From assembly GCF_001468285.1 (NCBI RefSeq), contig NZ_LNSB01000053.1, positions 1 through 34,888 of the forward strand: a stretch of 34,888 nt of DNA, written 5' to 3'. Below, one piece after another: positions 1-7,664 of this stretch (the stretch's first letter is position 1; each line of letters opens with the position of its first letter). Source of the DNA: Sphingopyxis sp. HIX (GTDB lineage: Bacteria > Pseudomonadota > Alphaproteobacteria > Sphingomonadales > Sphingomonadaceae). The notes below the pieces were generated by a model. The model did no database searches. It was not told the origin of the DNA and saw nothing but the letters and a program-made list of their open reading frames with translations. The position numbers and the translations under genes were made by a program.

Positions 1-54
1 CCTCCACCATGCTTCGCATGGTCCCCCTCCCCATCGCTTCGCGACAGGGAGGAT
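1..54. repeat. Palindromic intergenic repeat (family A), left copy
   Basis: The first bases carry CCTCCCC, a short GC-rich spacer and GGGAGGA, an imperfect hairpin. The same design recurs at 1850-2065 on the other side of the M28 peptidase gene. It is cut by the window edge. This is a REP-like element by structure; no mobility gene is attached to it. Confidence 0.5.
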
Positions 55-150
55 TAGGAAAGTCCGCTCCCCACCCCAAAGCCGACGCCGCACTGGCGAT
101 CATCGCCTGCCGCCGCTAGGTGTGCCCGAAACAACAACCGGGAACCCAAC

Positions 151-1821
<1,671 letters not shown>

Positions 1822-1849
1822 GGCAGTCGGGGCAGACTGAAACGACCCC

Positions 1850-2065
1850 AAAGATCCTCCCCTTGGCGCAGCCATGGGGAGGGGGAGTGCAGGGTTGGAT
1901 TGCCCCCGGCAATCGAAGTCCAGTCCGGGGGACTGGACGACCCAGCACTCCGCCGCAGGCGGTGGTGGAGGGGTCTGGCCTTGCACCGACGCCTGACGGC
2001 GTCGAACCCCTCCGTCAGCGCTTCGCGCTGCCACCTCCCCATCGCTGCGCGTGGGGAGGATCTTT
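1850..2065. repeat. Nested palindromic repeat block (family A)
   Basis: This 216-bp block fills most of the 324-bp gap between the peptidase and glnA. Its outer arms (1850-1862 and 2053-2065) pair perfectly over 13 bp (AAAGATCCTCCCC with GGGGAGGATCTTT). Smaller hairpins lie inside: CCGCCGCAGGCGG near 1952, a copy of CCTCCCC-spacer-GGGGAGG at each end, and GACGCCTGACGGCGTC near 1990. It resembles compound REP or BIME elements. I see no coding potential of its own; open frames across it are repeat translations. Confidence 0.7.
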
Positions 2066-2087
2066 TTGCAGCCTCTCGCACAATAAA

Positions 2088-2121
2088 AAGGGCGCCCGGT
2101 CCCCCCAGACCGGACGCCCTT
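2088..2121 (-). terminator. Rho-independent terminator of glnA
   Basis: A 14-bp stem with one mismatch (2088-2101 paired with 2108-2121) and a 6-nt loop. It lies 25 nt past the glnA stop and is followed on the minus strand by CTTTTTAT-like bases. It should end the glnB-glnA transcript and insulate it from the repeat block. Confidence 0.85.
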
Positions 2122-2145
2122 CTTACGCGTCGCTGATCCTTGGGA

Positions 2146-3558
2146 TCAGGCGCTGTAATACATGTCGAACTCGACGGGGCTCGGGGTCTGTTCGAAACGA
2201 TAGACCTCGTCCCACTTCAGTTCGACATAGGCCTCGATCTGGTCCTTGGTGAACACGTCGCCCTTCAGGAGGAAGTCGTGGTCGGCGAGCAGGCTGTCGA
2301 GCGCTTCGCGAAGCGAGCCGCAGACGGTCGGGACTTCGGCGAGTTCCTCGGGCGGCAGGTCGTAGAGATTCTTGTCCATCGGGTCGCCCGGGTGAATCTT
2401 GTTCGCGATGCCGTCGAGGCCCGCCATCAGCAGCGCCGAATAGCAGAGATAGGGGTTGGCCATCGCGTCGGGGAAGCGGAATTCGACGCGCTTCGCCTTG
2501 GCGCCCGCACCATAGGGGATGCGGCACGAGGCCGAGCGGTTGCGGCTCGAATAAGCGAGCAGCACGGGGGCTTCGAAGCCGGGGACGAGGCGCTTGTAGC
2601 TGTTCGTCGTCGGGTTGGTGAAGGCGTTCAAGGCCTTGGCGTGCTTGACGACGCCGCCGATGAAATAGAGGCACATGTCGCTGAGGCCGGCATAGCCGTT
2701 GCCCGCGAAGAGCGGCTTGCCCTTTTCCCAGATCGAGATGTGGGTGTGCATGCCGCTGCCGTTGTCGTCCTTGATCGGCTTGGGCATGAAGGTCGCGGTC
2801 TTGCCATAGGCATGCGCGACCTGGTGCACGACGTACTTGTAGATCTGCATGCGGTCGGCGGTCTGGGTCAGCGTGCCGAAGGTCAGGCCGAGTTCGTGCT
2901 GCGCCGCGGCGACCTCATGGTGGTGCTTGTCGCAGGGCAGGCCCATTTCGAGCATGGTCGAGACCATCTCGGCGCGGATGTCGACGGCGCTGTCGACCGG
3001 CGCGACGGGGAAATAGCCGCCCTTGGCGCGCGGACGGTGGCCGAGGTTGCCGCCCTCATAGCTGCGGCCGGTGTTGGTCGGCAGTTCGATGTCGTCGATC
3101 TCGAAACCCGACTTGTTGTAGCCGGTCTCGAAGCGGACGTCGTCGAACATGAAGAATTCGGCCTCGGGGCCGACGTAGACGGTGTCGCCGACGCCGGTCG
3201 AGGCGACATAGGCCTCGGCGCGCTTCGCCGTGGTGCGCGGGTCGCGGGCATAGCCTTCGCCGGTCGCGGGCTCGACGATGTCGCAGAAGATCACGAGCAT
3301 GGGGGTGGCCGAGAAGGGATCGTCATAGACCGCGTCGAGGTCGGGCTTCAGGATCATGTCGCTTTCGTTGATCGCCTTCCAGCCCTCGATCGACGAGCCG
3401 TCGAACATCAGGCCGTCCTCGAGCGCATCCTCGTCGATCACGCCGGCGCACATGGTCAGATGCTGCCACTTGCCCTTGGGATCGGTGAAGCGGAGGTCGA
3501 CCCACTCGATGTCATTGTCCTTGATGCGTGCGACGATATCCTTGGGCTTGGTGGCCAT
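2146..3558 (-). CDS. glnA: Type I glutamine synthetase
   Basis: Glutamine synthetase, 470 residues, the usual length for the dodecameric bacterial GSI. It makes glutamine from glutamate, ammonia and ATP, the main entry of ammonium at low supply. Visible signatures are FDGSSIEGW (53-61), the metal-binding GPEAEFF (130-136), the NGSGMHTH ATP/glutamate region (266-273) and RNRSASCRIP (339-348). Y399 in NLYDLPPEE is the adenylylation tyrosine, so activity is probably set by GlnE. The start codon follows AAGGAAG at good spacing. It lies 74 nt downstream of glnB on the same strand, the classic glnBA arrangement, and ends at a clear terminator. Confidence 0.98.
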   Translation of the reverse strand: MATKPKDIVARIKDNDIEWVDLRFTDPKGKWQHLTMCAGVIDEDALEDGLMFDGSSIEGWKAINESDMILKPDLDAVYDDPFSATPMLVIFCDIVEPATGEGYARDPRTTAKRAEAYVASTGVGDTVYVGPEAEFFMFDDVRFETGYNKSGFEIDDIELPTNTGRSYEGGNLGHRPRAKGGYFPVAPVDSAVDIRAEMVSTMLEMGLPCDKHHHEVAAAQHELGLTFGTLTQTADRMQIYKYVVHQVAHAYGKTATFMPKPIKDDNGSGMHTHISIWEKGKPLFAGNGYAGLSDMCLYFIGGVVKHAKALNAFTNPTTNSYKRLVPGFEAPVLLAYSSRNRSASCRIPYGAGAKAKRVEFRFPDAMANPYLCYSALLMAGLDGIANKIHPGDPMDKNLYDLPPEELAEVPTVCGSLREALDSLLADHDFLLKGDVFTKDQIEAYVELKWDEVYRFEQTPSPVEFDMYYSA

Positions 3559-3585
3559 GGTCTGAACTTCCTTCTTGCGATGATG

Positions 3586-3600
3586 ACCGGCCGAGCCGGT
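3586..3600 (-). other. Short hairpin between glnB and glnA
   Basis: ACCGGC and GCCGGT form a 6-bp stem with a 3-nt loop in the 74-nt glnB-glnA spacer, just before the glnA ribosome site. No T run follows on the minus strand, so it is not a full terminator. It could adjust the GlnB:GlnA ratio by pausing or RNA stability; that is inference. Confidence 0.3.
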
Positions 3601-3632
3601 TTAGTTGAACAGGATTGGAGAGCGGATGCCGG

Positions 3633-3971
3633 TCAGAGCGCGTCCTCGTTGCGCTCGCCGGTGCGGATGCGGAGCGCGGTCTCGACCGGGATGACGAAGA
3701 TCTTGCCGTCGCCGATGCGGCCGGTCTGCGCGGCGGCGGCGATCGCCTCGACCACGCGCTCGGCCATCGAATCCTCGACAATGACTTCGAGCTTCACCTT
3801 GGGCAGGAAATCGACGACATATTCGGCGCCGCGATAGAGTTCGGTGTGGCCCTTCTGGCGGCCGAAGCCCTTGGCCTCGGTCACGGTGATGCCGCTGACG
3901 CCGACCTCGTGCAGCGCTTCCTTCACTTCGTCGAGCTTGAACGGCTTGATGATCGCCTCAATCTTCTTCAC
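3633..3971 (-). CDS. glnB: Nitrogen regulatory protein P-II
   Basis: P-II signalling protein, 112 residues, the standard length. It senses 2-oxoglutarate, ATP/ADP and, through uridylylation, glutamine. It steers GlnE/GlnA adenylylation and the NtrB kinase. The sequence opens with the typical MKKIEAIIKPFKLDEVKEAL. The T-loop tyrosine is exactly at position 51 (GAEYVVDFLPK), the GlnD uridylylation site. The second signature TGRIGDGKIFV sits near 83-93, and the tail RTGERNEDAL is typical of GlnB rather than GlnK. It is first in the glnB-glnA operon, with a sigma-54 type promoter about 115 nt upstream of its start codon. Confidence 0.98.
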   Translation of the reverse strand: MKKIEAIIKPFKLDEVKEALHEVGVSGITVTEAKGFGRQKGHTELYRGAEYVVDFLPKVKLEVIVEDSMAERVVEAIAAAAQTGRIGDGKIFVIPVETALRIRTGERNEDAL

Positions 3972-4084
3972 GCGTCTTGTCCCCCACTTGGGTCATTATC
4001 GATGCCCGCAGCCAAAGCCGGATCAGGCCTGCCTGTCCGGTTCGCACCACCTGAGTCGCTGCGAGGCCCCGTCATGTTGCACCA

Positions 4085-4101
4085 ATCAAAAGCCGTGCCA
4101 A
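4085..4101 (-). promoter_or_regulatory. Sigma-54 (RpoN) promoter of glnB-glnA
   Basis: On the minus strand the bases read TTGGCACGGCTTTTGAT. Against the -24/-12 consensus YTGGCACGrNNNTTGCW only one position in the -12 element (A for C) deviates. The start point would fall near 4073, giving a leader of about 100 nt before glnB. A sigma-54 promoter is what is known for nitrogen-regulated glnBA/glnA operons, so position and family biology agree. NtrC sites were not convincingly found. Confidence 0.65.
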
Positions 4102-4145
4102 TTGCCGAATCGCAAGCTTCCGGTAAGAATTTTGAAAGCAAATTG

Positions 4146-4174
4146 CGCCGCTGCCCAAGGGGTGGGCAGCGGCG
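4146..4174 (-). terminator. Terminator after the quinohaemoprotein alcohol dehydrogenase gene
   Basis: A perfect 12-bp stem (CGCCGCTGCCCA paired with TGGGCAGCGGCG) with a 5-nt loop, 28 nt past the stop of the minus-strand dehydrogenase. The tail on the minus strand (CAATTTGCTTT) is only partly T-rich, so it may be a moderate terminator. It sits upstream of the glnB promoter and would block read-through into glnB. Confidence 0.65.
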
Positions 4175-4202
4175 TTATCGCATTGCCTAAAAAAGCGGCA
4201 GA

Positions 4203-6389
4203 TCAGCGTCCGACGGGCGCCGCGGCGTCGGGCAGGTTCGCTTTGGTCCAGTTCGAGCGGTCGATGACATAGGCGCGCAGCGCCTCGGCATCGGCCGGCG
4301 TGAGCACCTTGGCGAAGCTCACCATGCCGCGGTCCTTGAGCATGCCGTCGAGCACGACGCCCTTCCACGCATCGGCGTTGGCGAGCGTGCCCGAGACGCG
4401 GAGGTCGGGGGTGAAGCCGTTGCCGATCGCGCTGTCGCCGTGGCAGACGATGCAATAGCGCCCGAAATGCGCCTTGCCCGCGGCGACCTGTGCCGCGGTG
4501 CCGAACTGCGGCGGCGGATTCCACGCGAGCGTCGTCGTGGCGGGCGGCGCGGGCAGCTTGGCGGTTCCGCCGACCTTGAGCACGACGAGGCGCGGGATGT
4601 TGGGCACCTTGCGCGTCGCGCCGCCCGCGACCCCCGCGACGAGCGGGAAGGCGCCGCCCTTGCTGGTCATGAAGGCGACGTACTGCACGCCGCCGACGCG
4701 GAAGGTCGAGGGTGCGCTGACGATCCCCGACTGCATGTCGAGGTCGAGCAATTGCCTGCCCGTGTCGGCGGTATAGGCGCGGAAGCGGCCGGTGCTGGTG
4801 CCCTGGAAGACGAGGTTGCCCGCGGTGGTCATCGTGCCTCCGTTCCACGCCGCGGGATGCGCGACGCTCCACGCGACCTTGCCCGTCCGCGGGTCGAACG
4901 CGACGAGCCGCCCCGTGGTCGCCGCGACGGCGGCGCGGAACGCGGCCTTGTCGTCGGGCAGCAGCGTCCCGGTGAGCGAGGTGCCGACGTTGAAGCCGAC
5001 GACCTTGCGCTTGTCGAGCTCGTTCATGTCGGCGAGATAGCCCTGCGGGATCTGCTGCGCGGGGATATAGACGAGGCCCGTCGCGGGGTTGTAGCTCATC
5101 GGGTGCCAGTTGTGCGCGCCGAGCGCGCCGGGGATGGCGATGAAGGGCTTGCCGGTCTTGTAGAAGCGCGCCTCGGGATTTTCGATCGGGCGCCCGGTCT
5201 TGAGGTCGTAGCCGGTCGCCCAGTTGATGCCGTCGACGAAGGGCTTGGCGTCGATCAGCCGGCCGGTTGCGCGATCGATGGTGAAGAAGAAGCCGTTCTT
5301 CGGCGCATGGTACAGCACCTTGACCGGCTTGCCGTCGATCTGCTGCTCGGCGAGGATGATCGGCTGGGTCGCGGTATAGTCCCAGGTCTCGGCCGGGGTC
5401 TCCTGATAATGCCATTTATAGGCGCCGGTCGACGCGTCGAGCGCGACCACCGACGAGAGGAACCAGTTGTCGCCCTGGCCGTTCGAGCGCGTGCCGTGAT
5501 TCCACGGATTGCCGTTGCCGACGCCCAGATAGACCTGGTCGAGATCCTTGTCGTAGACGATCGCGTCCCACACGGTGCCGCCGCCGCCCGACGTCTGCCA
5601 CTCGCCCGTGTCCGACCAGGTGGCGTTGGCCTTCGACGCGAAAATGTCGTCCGACGCGGCGCCGTCCTTTTCCTTGTTCGGGTTGGGCGCGGTGTAGAAG
5701 CGCCAGCGCTCCTTGCCGGTGTCGGCGTCATAGGCGGTGACATAACCGCGCACGCCGAACTCGGCGCCGCCGTTGCCGATCAGCACCATGTCCTTCACCA
5801 CGCGCGGCGCGCCGGTGATGGTGTAAGGGCGTTCGGCGTCGAAGGTCTGCGTCGACCAGACTTCGGTCCCCGTCTTCTTGTCGAGCGCGATCAGCCGGCC
5901 GTCGAGCGCGCCGACGAAGAGCTTGTCGCCCCACAGCGCTATACCGCGGTTGACGACGTCGCAGCAGGCGTGGACCGCGCGCTCGCCGGGGACCTTGGGG
6001 TCGAATTTCCAGAGCAATTTGCCCGTCGCGGCGTCCCAGGCGCTGACCTTCGACCAGGCGTGGCTCACATACATCACGCCGTCGACCACCACCGGGGTCG
6101 CCTCCTGCCCGCGCGCGTCGTCGAGGTCGGCGGTCCAGGCGATGCCGAGCTGGCCCACGTTCGACGCGTCGATGTCCTTCAGCGGGCTGAAGCGCTGTTC
6201 GTCGTAGCTGAAGCCGATCGCGCCCCAGTCGTCACCGTTGCCGCCGGTCTTGAGCAGGGTCTCGCTGGCCTTTTCGGCATCGTCGAGCGAGGCGCCCGCC
6301 GAAATGCTGTCGTTCTTCGAGGCGTTGCACGCCGCCAGTGCCAAAACCGCGCAGCCCAGCAGCGCGGCCGAAAAGACCCGTTTCGCCAT
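4203..6389 (-). CDS. PQQ- and haem c-containing alcohol dehydrogenase (quinohaemoprotein, methanol/ethanol family)
   Basis: A 728-residue type II quinohaemoprotein alcohol dehydrogenase. It oxidises alcohols with PQQ and passes electrons through its own cytochrome c domain. Residues 1-21 end in a lipobox-like LAAC, so it may be a periplasmic lipoprotein. The eight-bladed PQQ propeller spans about 50-600. It has the adjacent cysteines C142-C143 (HACCDVV) that form the ring over PQQ, and E210 in GAEFGVRG as the calcium/PQQ glutamate. The tryptophan-docking blade repeats (for example DADTGKERWRFY) are visible. The C-terminal domain carries haem motif CIVCH (646-650) with M689 as likely sixth ligand. 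A perfect palindrome lies 27 bp upstream of the start. No PQQ synthesis genes are in the window. Substrate range is unknown. Confidence 0.93.
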   Translation of the reverse strand: MAKRVFSAALLGCAVLALAACNASKNDSISAGASLDDAEKASETLLKTGGNGDDWGAIGFSYDEQRFSPLKDIDASNVGQLGIAWTADLDDARGQEATPVVVDGVMYVSHAWSKVSAWDAATGKLLWKFDPKVPGERAVHACCDVVNRGIALWGDKLFVGALDGRLIALDKKTGTEVWSTQTFDAERPYTITGAPRVVKDMVLIGNGGAEFGVRGYVTAYDADTGKERWRFYTAPNPNKEKDGAASDDIFASKANATWSDTGEWQTSGGGGTVWDAIVYDKDLDQVYLGVGNGNPWNHGTRSNGQGDNWFLSSVVALDASTGAYKWHYQETPAETWDYTATQPIILAEQQIDGKPVKVLYHAPKNGFFFTIDRATGRLIDAKPFVDGINWATGYDLKTGRPIENPEARFYKTGKPFIAIPGALGAHNWHPMSYNPATGLVYIPAQQIPQGYLADMNELDKRKVVGFNVGTSLTGTLLPDDKAAFRAAVAATTGRLVAFDPRTGKVAWSVAHPAAWNGGTMTTAGNLVFQGTSTGRFRAYTADTGRQLLDLDMQSGIVSAPSTFRVGGVQYVAFMTSKGGAFPLVAGVAGGATRKVPNIPRLVVLKVGGTAKLPAPPATTTLAWNPPPQFGTAAQVAAGKAHFGRYCIVCHGDSAIGNGFTPDLRVSGTLANADAWKGVVLDGMLKDRGMVSFAKVLTPADAEALRAYVIDRSNWTKANLPDAAAPVGR

Positions 6390-6415
6390 CCCATGCTCTC
6401 CCGTTCGACGCCTAT

Positions 6416-6433
6416 CTTGACGTTAACGTCAAG
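6416..6433. promoter_or_regulatory. Perfect 18-bp palindromic operator candidate
   Basis: CTTGACGTTAACGTCAAG is an exact palindrome starting 27 bp upstream of the dehydrogenase start codon. Its ACGTTAACGT core resembles sites reported for MerR-family LiuR-type regulators of branched-chain and fatty-acid catabolism in proteobacteria. No regulator gene is adjacent, so it would act in trans. A protein-binding role is inferred from symmetry and position only. Confidence 0.6.
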
Positions 6434-6504
6434 TCTGCGCGCGAAGGGGGGCGGGCGCAAGCGGGAAAATGGGGGGCTTGCGAGGGGGTAGAAGGAAAAA
6501 GGGA

Positions 6505-6750
6505 TTCGCGCAGAGGCGCAGAGATCGCAGAGAAGGAAAATGGGGTTCACGCGGAGACGCGGAGGCGCGGAGATGATTCCAACTCCGTTCGTGCTGAGCT
6601 TGTCGAAGCACTGTCCTTATTTTCGACGTTGAAAGAAAGAACGGCCCTTCGACAAGCTCAGGGCAAACGGCATTGGGGCACGCTGCCATCTCCACGCCTC
6701 CGCGCCTCCGCGTGAACCAAATCTCAGAGCCCTCTGCGCCTCTGCGCGAA
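6505..6750. repeat. Concentric three-layer inverted repeat
   Basis: Three inverted repeats share nearly one centre (about 6628). The outer arms 6505-6523/6732-6750 match over 19 bp. The middle arms 6544-6573/6689-6718 match at 28 of 30. The inner arms 6594-6608/6647-6661 are a perfect 15 bp (CTGAGCTTGTCGAAG). Outer and middle arms are runs of an octamer near RCGCRRAG. The block fills most of the 370-bp gap between the dehydrogenase start and the map stop, and could also end map transcription. It has no convincing ORF. Confidence 0.8.
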
Positions 6751-6759
6751 CTTATAAAC

Positions 6760-7599
6760 TCACGCCCAGGGCGGCGCGTTCAGGCCCTTGGGGCTGGCGG
6801 TGAAGATTTCGCAGCCGGTCTCGGTGATACCGATGCTGTGCTCGAACTGCGCCGAGAGCGAGCGGTCGCGGGTCACCGCGGTCCAGCCGTCGGCGAGCAT
6901 CTTGACCGCATATTTGCCGGTGTTGATCATCGGCTCGATGGTGAAGAACATGCCGGGCTTGAGTTCGGGACCGGTGCCGGGGCGGCCGGCGTGGACGACC
7001 TCGGGCGCGTCGTGGAACATCTGGCCGAGGCCGTGGCCGCAGAAATCGCGGACGACCGAATAGCGATGCTTTTCGGCGTGGGTCTGGATCGCGTGCGCGA
7101 CATCGCCCATGCGGTTGCCGGGCTTCGCCTGCTCGATGCCGAGCATCAGGCATTCATAGGTCACTTCGACGAGGCGCTTCGCCTTGATGGGCACGTCGCC
7201 GACCAGATACATGCGGCTGGTGTCGCCGTGCCAGCCGTCGATGATCGTCGTGACGTCGATGTTGACGATGTCGCCGTCGCGCACCGGCTTGTCGTCGGGG
7301 ATGCCGTGGCAGACGACATGGTTGATGCTGGTGCAGCAGCTGTGCGTGAAGCCGCGATAGCCAAGCGTCGCGGGAATGCCGCCGCCCTCCAACATCATCG
7401 TGCGGACGAGGTCGTCGATCTCCGCCGTGGTCACGCCCGGCTGGACGAAGGCGACGAGCGCGTCGAGGATTTCGGCCGACAGCCGCCCTGCCTTGCGCAT
7501 GCCGGCAAAGCCCGCCTCGTCGTGCAGCTTGATCGTGCCGTCGCGAACGCGGACGGGCGCGGCCGTGTCGGCGGCGGTAACGGTGACATAGTCGTACAT
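6760..7599 (-). CDS. map: Type I methionine aminopeptidase
   Basis: Removes the initiator methionine from nascent proteins in the cytoplasm; normally essential. At 279 residues it is slightly longer than the 264-residue E. coli enzyme because of a short N-terminal extension (about 22 residues). The five metal ligands of the pita-bread fold are present: D115 (NIDVT), D126 (HGDTSR), H189 (CGHGLG), E222 (TIEP) and E253 (QFEHS). H98 in VCHGIP is the usual substrate-binding histidine. It lies downstream of clpA, with a terminator between them, so it probably uses its own promoter in the 65-nt gap. Confidence 0.97.
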   Translation of the reverse strand: MYDYVTVTAADTAAPVRVRDGTIKLHDEAGFAGMRKAGRLSAEILDALVAFVQPGVTTAEIDDLVRTMMLEGGGIPATLGYRGFTHSCCTSINHVVCHGIPDDKPVRDGDIVNIDVTTIIDGWHGDTSRMYLVGDVPIKAKRLVEVTYECLMLGIEQAKPGNRMGDVAHAIQTHAEKHRYSVVRDFCGHGLGQMFHDAPEVVHAGRPGTGPELKPGMFFTIEPMINTGKYAVKMLADGWTAVTRDRSLSAQFEHSIGITETGCEIFTASPKGLNAPPWA

Positions 7600-7631
7600 G
7601 CGAGTGGATATAGTCGCTGGGGGGTTAAAAA

Positions 7632-7662
7632 GCGAGGGGCGGCACCATGGCCGCCCCGTCGC
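7632..7662 (-). terminator. Terminator of clpA
   Basis: On the minus strand a GC-rich stem (GGGGCGGC paired with GCCGCCCC, extended by GCGA/TCGC across one bulge) with a 6-nt loop is followed directly by TTTTT. It starts 3 nt past the clpA stop and is a textbook intrinsic terminator. Confidence 0.85.
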
Positions 7663-7664
7663 CT

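Noticed and set aside
6338..6715. Frames across the concentric palindrome
   Set aside because: Their peptides repeat the motifs of the repeat DNA on both strands, so they are artefacts of the repeats.
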